In this document: positions 1 to 6,155 of the stretch, piece after piece
Layout of the letters: the number at the start of each line of letters is the position of its first letter
How positions within the stretch are numbered: position 1 is the stretch's first letter
DNA from: an uncultured Clostridia bacterium
GTDB lineage: Bacteria; Bacillota; Clostridia; UBA1381
Assembly: GCA_934454745.1 (NCBI GenBank)
Contig: CAKSGP010000068.1
Span: 1-7,469 of the forward strand
Direction: 5' to 3'
Length of the DNA: 7,469 nt
Position numbers and translations under genes: made by a program
Notes under the pieces: generated by a model
Database searches by the model: none
Seen by the model: only the letters and a program-made list of their open reading frames with translations
Told to the model about the DNA's origin: nothing

Positions 1-223
1 GAGTACATACTGATACATCACTTAATCTAATCTTAGAAATCGTATCTTCTAAAGTTTTAACATCAAGATATCTTTCGCTTTTATATTTTTCTAATAGTTC
101 CTGGCAATTTATTAAACCCTCATATGATATTCTCCCGGCTATGCAACACAATAAATCCACTTCACAGCAGTCAAATCCTGCCTTTTCCGCAAAGAGCCTT
201 ATAATTCCGACATTACTGTTCAT
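1..223 (-). CDS. Unrecognised protein, first 74 residues (3' end missing)
   Basis: A frame opens at the ATG at 223, overlaps the glycosidase stop as ATGA and stays open to the left edge. The visible protein begins MNSNVGIIRLFAEKAGFDCC, continues EVDLLCCIAGRISYEGLINC and ends in a charged helical stretch (ELLEKYKSERYLDVKTLEDT). There is no signal peptide. Cysteines occur as two CC pairs at 19-20 and 26-27 plus Cys40, unusual for a short stretch. A loose likeness of AEKAGFDCCEVDL to the first strand-helix unit of sugar-isomerase-type TIM barrels was noticed but is too weak for a call. The only ribosome-like sequence (AAAGGAG) is about 14 bases upstream, so translation probably depends on coupling to the preceding gene, which ties its role to the glycosidase. 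Confidence 0.72.
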   Translation of the reverse strand, partial: MNSNVGIIRLFAEKAGFDCCEVDLLCCIAGRISYEGLINCQELLEKYKSERYLDVKTLEDTISKIRLSDVSVCT

Positions 224-1863
224 ATTTTGCCGTCTCGCTCCTTTATTGCCCTGTTTATGCGCTCTCTTACATCTAATATATATTCATCGTCATGAGGGTA
301 GTTTTTAAAGTCAATTTTACCCTTTCCTTCAATAATATCCATAACAAAATCCTTACCGTAAAGCTTTTCACAAAAGCTTAAGGCTCTTATATCCTGAAGC
401 GCATCATAAAAAATCTCTAATCTTAATGATTTCCACGGTTGACCTGCAGGTCCCGGATAAACCGAAAATTCATCGCCGGCGGGGCCGAAATACTCGCCAT
501 CAGTGCACAAAAAGGGGTTTACAAACGCATAGGAAAATTGGTTGTAATAGAAATTATATCCCCAGTGCAAAAAACCCTTTATTCCGTATTTGTAAAGTTG
601 TATTCCTAAAATACGGTTGCGTAGCGAAGGCATTGAAATAAATCTGTTTGAGAGGTTATCCACAGCCTCTAAAGCGCAATAATAAGCCCATAAGTTTTCG
701 GTGTGGTTTTTAATAAATTCATCTATATAAAGCGTAGATGATATCGGCGACGAAAGCTTTGCCATTTTATACAGTTTGTAACTTGAAATTGCGTCTATTA
801 TTGGGTATCCCTCAAGCAGCGGTTCAACAATTTCCTTCGCTTTCAAAAAACATTCAAGCTGAGTTTCATCAGGCTCATCGGAAATGTGAAAAAAGCATCG
901 TTTGTCTGCACCGTTATTCTGCTTCATATGTTCAATAAAAGCTGGAATAAACACTTTTAAAAACTCTTTATATTCTTTTCCGTCCGCAGGAGTATCCCAT
1001 CCGAAAATACGCATATATTCTCCGTTTACCTCTGCCATAATTTTCGGTGCGGCCTTTGCCCCCCATTGGGTAAATAAATGCGGTATTTCAAAATATTTAA
1101 CGCCTATGCGATCACACATTTCAATCCATTTGTCCAATAACGAAAAATCAAAGTTGTATACATTATTGTCCTTTTTGATCTTTACCAGTTGCATTGTTCG
1201 GCGCTCTCCGCCTACATATGTATCTAGCGGCGGAGTGAAAACCGGTGTTAAAAGCATATTAACACCGTAACGAACTGCCGTTTTTGCAAAATTTTCTATT
1301 ATATTAAAATGCTTATCGTCAAAGGATTCGGTTTCATAATAATCCGCAAGCGAATCACAGTAAAACCACTGAGTATATATTAAATCCTGCCCCGGCAATT
1401 CTGCATCTATTATTTCTATATCAAAGCATTTGCTGTATTTTTCATTTTCATTTTCAAGAATAAGATTTATCATATAAGTCCCTGCCGGAACATTGCCGGC
1501 AGGATCAATTTCTATCATAAGTGATTTTAGCTGGTTTGTTGCTATCAATCTTTTATTTTGTTCTAACGGCTGTAAAAGGTCGGGATAAAGACCGGGTGTT
1601 TTGCGCAAAAACAATTCATCTGCGTGTGCCGGATTAGCGGCGTGGCGTACAGGCACGGTTTCTATTCTTTCTGTGCTTATATAATCCGATATTTCCGATT
1701 CGATTTTAAAGTTAAAAAATGAACGCCCTTCCTCGTTTACATAAGCAAGACAAAAATGGAATATTTCGTTTTTAAGCATTGTTGCTCGCTTATACTCTAT
1801 TTTTTGATTTATATCTTCATCTAAAAAACATTTCTCAAGTGAGGAAATTGTTTTAAGCCTCAT
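220..1863 (-). CDS. GH123/DUF4091-like glycosidase
   Basis: The 547-residue product has no signal peptide and probably acts in the cytoplasm. Residues 1-155 look like a beta-sandwich domain ending in PAGTYMINLIL; the rest resembles the DUF4091 (GH123 catalytic) TIM barrel. The barrel shows GVNMLLTPVFTP (200-211), the acidic motif HISDEPDE (326-333), GFLHWGYNFY (430-439), and a C-terminal GDEFSVYPG...LRLEIFYDALQDIRAL segment typical of the family. Adjacent Asp329 and Glu330 match the Asp-Glu pair used in GH123 substrate-assisted catalysis, where Asp orients the 2-acetamido group and Glu is acid/base. Characterised GH123 enzymes are beta-N-acetylgalactosaminidases, but the wider DUF4091 group is diverse and mostly untested. 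The ATG at 1863 has a modest AAGGA site 10 bases upstream and an in-frame stop just above it. The stop codon overlaps the next gene's start as ATGA. Confidence 0.85.
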   Translation of the reverse strand: MRLKTISSLEKCFLDEDINQKIEYKRATMLKNEIFHFCLAYVNEEGRSFFNFKIESEISDYISTERIETVPVRHAANPAHADELFLRKTPGLYPDLLQPLEQNKRLIATNQLKSLMIEIDPAGNVPAGTYMINLILENENEKYSKCFDIEIIDAELPGQDLIYTQWFYCDSLADYYETESFDDKHFNIIENFAKTAVRYGVNMLLTPVFTPPLDTYVGGERRTMQLVKIKKDNNVYNFDFSLLDKWIEMCDRIGVKYFEIPHLFTQWGAKAAPKIMAEVNGEYMRIFGWDTPADGKEYKEFLKVFIPAFIEHMKQNNGADKRCFFHISDEPDETQLECFLKAKEIVEPLLEGYPIIDAISSYKLYKMAKLSSPISSTLYIDEFIKNHTENLWAYYCALEAVDNLSNRFISMPSLRNRILGIQLYKYGIKGFLHWGYNFYYNQFSYAFVNPFLCTDGEYFGPAGDEFSVYPGPAGQPWKSLRLEIFYDALQDIRALSFCEKLYGKDFVMDIIEGKGKIDFKNYPHDDEYILDVRERINRAIKERDGKI

Positions 1864-1909
1864 AATCCATCAATCCTTATCCCAATTTCGGTTCATTGTT
1901 AAATTTGCT

Positions 1910-3565
1910 TTAATTGCTTTTACCGTCAAACACAATTTTATCACTGTCTGATGTATTGTTATTGACATTTACATTTTCACAATTGTCTATAACAATGCCA
2001 TACTGATACATATCTGTTCTCAAATCATTATCTTTATTACAGTTGATAATTTCATTGCCAGATATATTCAGTCCGTCAACACCGCCGGCAAATATCGCCG
2101 AGCCACCCATATTGAAAAATTTGTTGTTTTCTATTGTTGTATTGCCGAATACGCCAACATTATCGCACTTATATCCCAATGCCGGTCTCCCGATGGTTAT
2201 ACCGTCTGCTTTGTTTTGCGAATGCTCTGTGCGACAACCGTTAAATACACAGTTACGAACCGTCATATTATGTGCCGGTCCCATTTCGTTCCAACCGCCT
2301 ATTCCAACAAGCGTTACAACGCCGGTGCCAGCAGTTTTTTCAAAATAACAGCCGTCCACGGTAACATTATTGGTTTGGAACAGCATACCGCGCGCTCTTG
2401 ACCTGCTTACCGAGCAGTTTTTAACAATAGTTTCGGGATAATACGAACTGTTAACAATTATATCACCCAAGGCGTATTCACCATTTATATCAGAAACGGT
2501 AAATCTATTAACCTCATAAGTCTCTACTGTCATTTCACCCTTTTTGATTTTTGTTTCGCCGTCATAAATAAACAGAACATCGCCCTTTTGGGCATAATTC
2601 GGTGAAAGAGATTCAGCAGGCGGCTCATTTATAGAATCTCCTGTTTTTAAAATACCCGATTTTATAACATTACCTTCCACACCGTAAATGTTTCCGCACT
2701 GCGCGTGAATATTAAGTGAATCGTCGCCCATATATTCAAAATGGCAATCCTCAAGCAAGAGCTTGCCCGACATTCCTATAAAATGAATACCATCGGTATT
2801 GCAGGCAATAGCCTGCTTTGAATTTACGGGCAATTTAATGTTATAACGGCGGAATGTGAAATCCGAACTGCGGGGGTGTACCGTGCAGGAAATTCCGGGG
2901 CACGCCTCGATAGTTATATCCTCAAACAAAAACCTATTGCAGGAAATACAACAAAAATTACCCGGTGCATACAAAGAGTATCTCATACATATGATTTCAC
3001 CATAGTGCAACTCGTCAAGACTTGGTCTAAGCGAGGGCCATACAAGAAAGCGCACAGTGTTACGATTAATTTTATACCATCTGTGCGGGGTTCCGCAATC
3101 TGCCCAACCGATATGGAAATTAAGCGCAAAATCCTCGTTGCAGGTATCAAGCCCCTCTATCCATTCATTTCCCGCCAGATATGTGTCGTCCGGCAGCGTA
3201 ACATCAAACCAGCCCTCTTCACTGTCCCAAGCAATAATTCTGCCCCAAATGTTTGTGGGACTGCTTGTTGTAAAGGTAAATCCTCTTATTTCAATATCAT
3301 CGCAATTTACAAATTCAAAAGGCGTTTTGCAGTCATTAGGGTGGCATTTATCGTAATCGCTCATAATCACCGCGTCGTAGCCTATAAGCTTTAGACCTTT
3401 CCGGTTTTCAAGCTTTAACTGACCGCTTAAACGGTATGTGCCTTTATCAAATATTATTTCATCTCCGTCGGCGGCGGTCTCTGCAAGCTTGTTCAGTGCC
3501 TCAGTGCAATCTCCTGCTTCTATAAAAGGCACTGCATTTTCACTTGTTTTCCATTTTTTCATCAT
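1910..3565 (-). CDS. Right-handed beta-helix glycosidase, GH110-like
   Basis: The 551-residue product has no signal peptide and is probably cytoplasmic. Residues about 10-105 and 200-540 show repeated short strands with Asn/Gly/Cys turns (for example FVNCDDIEIRGFTF, VKNCSVSRSRARGMLF, LNISGNEIINC), the mark of a parallel beta-helix. The segment at about 106-198, with WFDVTLPDDTYL and NTVRFLVWPS, looks like the beta-barrel insertion seen in GH110 enzymes. Probable active-site strands are CNTDGIHF (255-262) and YMGDDSLNIH (278-287), whose paired aspartates match the pattern of GH110 and related helix hydrolases. GH110 enzymes remove terminal alpha-1,3-linked galactose. Other helix enzymes, including GH28-like ones, remain possible, so the substrate is uncertain. 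The start has two ATGs in tandem, with GGAG 5 bases before the first. A glycosidase gene follows 46 bp later, fitting joint intracellular breakdown of an imported sugar. Confidence 0.85.
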   Translation of the reverse strand: MMKKWKTSENAVPFIEAGDCTEALNKLAETAADGDEIIFDKGTYRLSGQLKLENRKGLKLIGYDAVIMSDYDKCHPNDCKTPFEFVNCDDIEIRGFTFTTSSPTNIWGRIIAWDSEEGWFDVTLPDDTYLAGNEWIEGLDTCNEDFALNFHIGWADCGTPHRWYKINRNTVRFLVWPSLRPSLDELHYGEIICMRYSLYAPGNFCCISCNRFLFEDITIEACPGISCTVHPRSSDFTFRRYNIKLPVNSKQAIACNTDGIHFIGMSGKLLLEDCHFEYMGDDSLNIHAQCGNIYGVEGNVIKSGILKTGDSINEPPAESLSPNYAQKGDVLFIYDGETKIKKGEMTVETYEVNRFTVSDINGEYALGDIIVNSSYYPETIVKNCSVSRSRARGMLFQTNNVTVDGCYFEKTAGTGVVTLVGIGGWNEMGPAHNMTVRNCVFNGCRTEHSQNKADGITIGRPALGYKCDNVGVFGNTTIENNKFFNMGGSAIFAGGVDGLNISGNEIINCNKDNDLRTDMYQYGIVIDNCENVNVNNNTSDSDKIVFDGKSN

Positions 3566-3580
3566 TAACTCTCCAATTTT

Positions 3581-3613
3581 GTTGTTGCCGCACTTTTAAA
3601 ATGCGGCAACAAC
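3581..3613 (-). other. Perfect 12-bp intercistronic hairpin
   Basis: GTTGTTGCCGCA and TGCGGCAACAAC pair perfectly across a 9-base loop, and the stem is far more GC-rich than its surroundings. On the minus strand the hairpin ends right before AAAATTGGAGAG, the ribosome site of the beta-helix gene, and no run of T follows. It therefore does not fit an intrinsic terminator of the upstream genes. An mRNA-stabilising or processing hairpin protecting the downstream enzyme mRNA, or partial termination, would fit better; this is inferred. Confidence 0.6.
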
Positions 3614-3621
3614 TTTAAGAC

Positions 3622-3657
3622 TTTTTGCAAAATCATTATATAATGGTTTTACAAAAA
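3622..3657. promoter_or_regulatory. 36-bp AT-rich palindrome with an embedded -10 hexamer
   Basis: The stretch is an inverted repeat centred between 3639 and 3640, with 16 of 18 positions pairing (exceptions 3628/3651 and 3633/3646). Its core CATTATATAATG is perfectly palindromic, and both flanks are TTTTGCAAAA-like. The minus strand contains a perfect -10 hexamer, TATAAT (3640 to 3635), but no good -35 at the usual distance, so any promoter here would be weak or activator-dependent. It could be a regulator's operator or an RNA hairpin. No U-run follows on the minus strand, so it is not an ordinary terminator. It lies between the lipoprotein and beta-helix genes. Confidence 0.45.
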
Positions 3658-3662
3658 TTAAA

Positions 3663-4184
3663 TTAATAGCGTTTTGAATATTCTCCGTCCGATTTATTGT
3701 TCGGATCCTCCGAAGGATTGTTCTCCGAAGTTTTATCATCGGTTGAGCTTTCATCATTACCTGACGGCTTGTTATTGTCATCCGCCGTATCATCTTTCGA
3801 ATCTTTGCTCTCGGAAGACCCTGCCGGTTTTGATGCTTTATCCGAAGAAAGAGAGCTGCTTTGCTTCTTATTATCATCAAATATATCCTCAGCAGTATCG
3901 ACCTCATTATTGCTTGATTTCGAATCAGAACGGACCGAAGCAGTCTTATTGCCGCCTTTCGGTTTTGTGAAAGAGGAATTTGACGAGTTGCCTGAAGAAC
4001 TTATGCCGGTCTTTTTGCTTTCTGTAGTATCGGAGTATGAATAGGAGCTGTTTTCAGAAGACTCCGAACCGACACTGTTTAGCCTATCCGAACCTTTCTT
4101 TTTGCATCCGGAAGCTGACAGAAAAATTAAAATTAAGACTGACAAAAGGCATATAGTGATTTTATTCTTTCGTCCAACCATCAT
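3663..4184 (-). CDS. Lipoprotein with a low-complexity Ser/Asp/Asn/Lys-rich tail
   Basis: The product is 173 residues from the chosen start. It opens MMVGRKNK, followed by a hydrophobic stretch ITICLLSVLILIFL and the lipobox-like SASGC, with the lipidated cysteine at about residue 27; KKKGSD follows directly. It should therefore sit on the outer face of the membrane. The rest, about 146 residues, is almost entirely Ser, Asp, Asn, Lys, Glu, Gly and Thr with few hydrophobics, so it looks disordered and holds no recognised domain. One less polar island, EVDTAEDIFDD (residues 94-104), repeats part of the upstream small protein. A longer frame begins at 4217, but the ATG at 4184 is preferred because GAGGA lies 8 bases before it and the signal peptide then starts properly. 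The gene begins inside the end of the 44-residue gene. Function is unknown; a surface spacer, a tether or a partner of the secreted protein are possibilities. Confidence 0.82.
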   Translation of the reverse strand: MMVGRKNKITICLLSVLILIFLSASGCKKKGSDRLNSVGSESSENSSYSYSDTTESKKTGISSSGNSSNSSFTKPKGGNKTASVRSDSKSSNNEVDTAEDIFDDNKKQSSSLSSDKASKPAGSSESKDSKDDTADDNNKPSGNDESSTDDKTSENNPSEDPNNKSDGEYSKRY

Positions 4185-4296
4185 CGAAAATATCCTCACC
4201 CAAATCGTCGCCGTCACCTAAGCTTGCGGTTACAATATCATCTACTTCAAGGTACACGATCTCAAGCTCCGGCGTCTCAAATTTATTAGTTTTCAT
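4162..4296 (-). CDS. Small acidic protein, 44 residues, TPELEI family-like
   Basis: This short gene encodes 44 residues starting MKTNKFETPELEIVYLEVDD, continuing IVTASLGDGDDLGEDIFDDG and ending WTKE. It has a good ribosome site (AAAGGTGA, 6 bases before the ATG) 38 bp after the secreted-protein gene. The layout, a basic start, TPELEI, then a D(I/V)(I/V)T(A/T)S-like turn and a Gly/Asp-rich tail, resembles small proteins I recall as frequent and uncharacterised in gut Clostridia; that likeness is from memory and unchecked. There is no signal peptide or membrane segment and no cysteine, so it is probably cytoplasmic as made, unless it is processed as a precursor peptide. Its last 23 bases overlap the start of the lipoprotein gene in another frame, suggesting translational coupling. 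Function is unknown. The family-like pattern, ribosome site and position make it likely to be real. Confidence 0.8.
   Translation of the reverse strand: MKTNKFETPELEIVYLEVDDIVTASLGDGDDLGEDIFDDGWTKE
4193..4197 (-). promoter_or_regulatory. Ribosome site deciding the lipoprotein start
   Basis: GAGGA on the minus strand lies 8 bases before the paired ATGATG at 4184-4179. It sits inside the codons for the EDIFDD segment of the 44-residue gene, so one stretch serves both as coding sequence and as a ribosome site. It favours the start at 4184 over the in-frame ATG at 4217. Confidence 0.6.
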
Positions 4297-4301
4297 ATAA
4301 A

Positions 4302-4309
4302 TCACCTTT
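4302..4309 (-). promoter_or_regulatory. Ribosome binding site of the 44-residue gene
   Basis: Read on the minus strand this is AAAGGTGA, ending 6 bases before the ATG at 4296. It is the main evidence besides the protein pattern that the short gene is translated. Confidence 0.7.
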
Positions 4310-4334
4310 CACTTATTGTTGATAACCTGTAAAC

Positions 4335-6065
4335 TCATTTTGCAAAAGCTTGAACATTGTTTTTCTGTTCATCAGAAAGCTTATTGAACTCTACGGTATC
4401 CTCTATTAATTTGCTTGCAACAAACTTTACAGAACGAGAATTTTCAGTCAAATCATAATCAGAATATGTTGTATATTCGTTGCCGCCTATTGTATAAGTA
4501 ACATAAGCCCTTGCCGCAAAATTACGGCTGTAATTTCCTGACTTAATTTTAACAATAGCCGCTTTCATTTCAAAATAGTCTTTTCCTTCTTCAGCTACTT
4601 TATTGCCTGTATAAGCAATATCAAGGAACGACTTACCTGCCGCAGTAAACGCCGCCTTGGTAAACTCAGGCGCGCCCTCCGCTGTCAGATAATCCTCAGG
4701 CACAATAAGTGTTCCGAATTTAATATCGGTTGCACCTATTTCTTCAAGATCTGTAACCGTCTTAGTATTAACCTGTGTTATAAAGCGGAGTCCTGTAGGT
4801 GTATTATAACGAACCTGTGCGCCTTTCAATAATTTAATATTATCCGGTATATTGTTTTCTATGAGTGTCGCTTTAGAAATGCTTGATTCAAACTGTGCCC
4901 CTCTTGTACTAAACCTGATTGCGAGATATCCTCCTGCCTTAAGGTCCGTTTCCGGAGTGAAGGTGTGCGTATAATTTGTTTTACCAGCAAATCCGCCTGA
5001 GATATGTTCGTACACTACGGTGTCTTCACCATTTGGCGCAGCACCCGATTCACTAGTATAGTCCTCCCATTGTGTATACTTTGTGTAGAAAAAGCTAAAG
5101 TTAGTAGGCCATTCGCCGGTATTTGTTATATTTAAATCCGTCGTAAAAGTATATGTTTTTCCTGCCTTTAAATCGGCGTCTAATTTAAATTGCATCAACC
5201 AATAATGATAATTATTACCGTAATCGACCTTATTACTTAAATTCATATTTACTTTGCCGCTATTTATTGACAATGATGAATCATTATATCCTTCATCAGG
5301 AAGGCCTATTATTATTTTTTTATCATTGCTGATTTGTCTACCAAAACTTTTTGACTCTGCAACTTGCACATCGCTAAATTCAGTAAAGTCCCACTCGTCA
5401 GCAACATCAATAGCGGGGGGAATTGTGGTTGTTATTTTTGCATTTGAAACAGTGGTAGTGAAAATTGCACTGGTGGGCCTAAATCTTAATGCAAGATAGC
5501 CGCCCGCCGCAAGATCTGTTTCCGGAGTAAAGGTATATGTGTAATTATTCTTTGTTGCAAAAGCCTCTATATTTTCGTCTAAAACTACGGTATTGGCTCC
5601 ACTCGGTCTAACATTATTGGCGCCGTCACCCCACTCTTCTTCCTTAGTATAGAAGAAATAAAAATTGTTGGGATAGCTACTTGCGTTTATAGTAAAGTCG
5701 GTGCTAAATGTATATGTTTTTCCCGCTTCTAAGTTATTCTCTAATTTAAATTGCAGTAATATATACCACCACTCAGAATAACTTTGCGTTTCTGTATAAT
5801 TCATCTCCACTTTACCGTCTTTTATACTCAACGGACCGTGATTGTAATTTGAATCAAACGCACCTATTTTAATCTTACCATCTTTGCTGACTTGTTGGGC
5901 AAAAGTAGTCTCTTTTGTAACTTCTATGTTTTCAAGCCCGTTGAAATCCCAAGTTTGAACATCAAATTCAGCGGATTTGGCGCCGGCAGGCAAAATTAAC
6001 ACTGTAAGCACCGTCATAATTGCTGTAAGTACAGCCAATGTGCACTTAAAATACTGTTTTTTCAT
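4335..6065 (-). CDS. Secreted protein with tandem CBM-like domains and a C-terminal domain
   Basis: The 576-residue product is predicted to be exported and released. It has a clear signal peptide (lysines at 2-3, a hydrophobic stretch of about 9-26, likely cut after AGAKSA near residue 32). Two homologous blocks follow, about 37-215 and 223-404, each beginning WDF and sharing the phrases AGKTYTF, FFYTK and YTFTPETDL..GGYLA.RF. Their Trp/Tyr-rich, beta-strand-like pattern suggests jelly-roll carbohydrate-binding modules, but I cannot assign a CBM family. Residues about 411-576 form another domain (GAQVRYNTPTGLRFITQ, then FGTLIVPEDY, then RNFAARAYVTYT), a pattern I associate with secreted clostridial and ruminococcal proteins but cannot name. 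No LPXTG, S-layer or dockerin anchor and no catalytic motif are visible. The start at 6065 is fixed by GGAGG 7 bases upstream. Being just after the permeases, it may collect or hold the glycan outside the cell. It does not look like a normal solute-binding protein. Confidence 0.9.
   Translation of the reverse strand: MKKQYFKCTLAVLTAIMTVLTVLILPAGAKSAEFDVQTWDFNGLENIEVTKETTFAQQVSKDGKIKIGAFDSNYNHGPLSIKDGKVEMNYTETQSYSEWWYILLQFKLENNLEAGKTYTFSTDFTINASSYPNNFYFFYTKEEEWGDGANNVRPSGANTVVLDENIEAFATKNNYTYTFTPETDLAAGGYLALRFRPTSAIFTTTVSNAKITTTIPPAIDVADEWDFTEFSDVQVAESKSFGRQISNDKKIIIGLPDEGYNDSSLSINSGKVNMNLSNKVDYGNNYHYWLMQFKLDADLKAGKTYTFTTDLNITNTGEWPTNFSFFYTKYTQWEDYTSESGAAPNGEDTVVYEHISGGFAGKTNYTHTFTPETDLKAGGYLAIRFSTRGAQFESSISKATLIENNIPDNIKLLKGAQVRYNTPTGLRFITQVNTKTVTDLEEIGATDIKFGTLIVPEDYLTAEGAPEFTKAAFTAAGKSFLDIAYTGNKVAEEGKDYFEMKAAIVKIKSGNYSRNFAARAYVTYTIGGNEYTTYSDYDLTENSRSVKFVASKLIEDTVEFNKLSDEQKNNVQAFAK
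4854..5399 (-). repeat. Second copy of the approximately 180-residue domain repeat
   Basis: This stretch encodes residues about 223-404 of the secreted protein and is the partner of the block at 5421-5957. The best conserved parts are the AGKTYTF strand and the FTPETDL..GGYLA.RF segment near the domain end. It has a short insertion before its FTPETDL phrase (around TSESGAAPNGEDTVV), which may form a variable loop. Confidence 0.85.
5421..5957 (-). repeat. First copy of an approximately 180-residue domain repeat
   Basis: This stretch encodes residues about 37-215 of the secreted protein. It lines up along its whole length with the next block: WDF at 39 versus 225, AGKTYTF at 114 versus 301, FFYTK at 137 versus 325, and FTPETDL at 179 versus 369. 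The steady spacing of 186-190 residues shows an internal duplication. The copies have diverged considerably, so it is an old duplication rather than a recent one. Confidence 0.85.
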
Positions 6066-6155
6066 TTTTATACCTCCAAAAATTTAATAATTTGCGAGAG
6101 CCGGGTTAAAAATATCTTCAGTTGATATCACTCCCCCCTTATGAAAGAATAAAAT

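Noticed and set aside
361..379. Inverted repeat AAGCTTTT-CAC-AAAAGCTT
   Set aside because: The 8-bp stem lies inside the glycosidase coding sequence near its end, with no T-run and no neighbouring gene boundary; it is probably chance in AT-rich DNA.
902..1270. Plus-strand open frame of 122 codons
   Set aside because: It lies wholly opposite the GH123-like gene, has no ribosome site worth noting and no recognisable protein pattern; the minus-strand frame has clear family motifs.
2876..3394. Plus-strand open frame of 172 codons opposite the beta-helix gene
   Set aside because: It is a shadow of the beta-helix coding sequence; the translation shows no domain or signal, while the minus-strand protein shows consistent repeat structure.
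3581..3662. Intrinsic terminator between the lipoprotein and beta-helix genes
   Set aside because: Neither inverted repeat is followed by a run of T on the minus strand, so the usual terminator form is not met.
3596..3907. Minus-strand 103-codon frame rich in Arg and Ile
   Set aside because: It is an alternative frame of the lipoprotein gene, without a ribosome site, and it would run through the palindrome and into the hairpin.
3697..4044. Plus-strand Ser/Leu/Glu-rich open frame of 115 codons
   Set aside because: Its composition comes from the serine- and aspartate-rich lipoprotein codons read from the other strand, so it is a by-product of low complexity.
4185..4217. Upstream start of the lipoprotein frame at 4217
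   Set aside because: It adds 11 residues before the basic head of the signal peptide and has no ribosome site; the ATG at 4184 has GAGGA at a proper distance.
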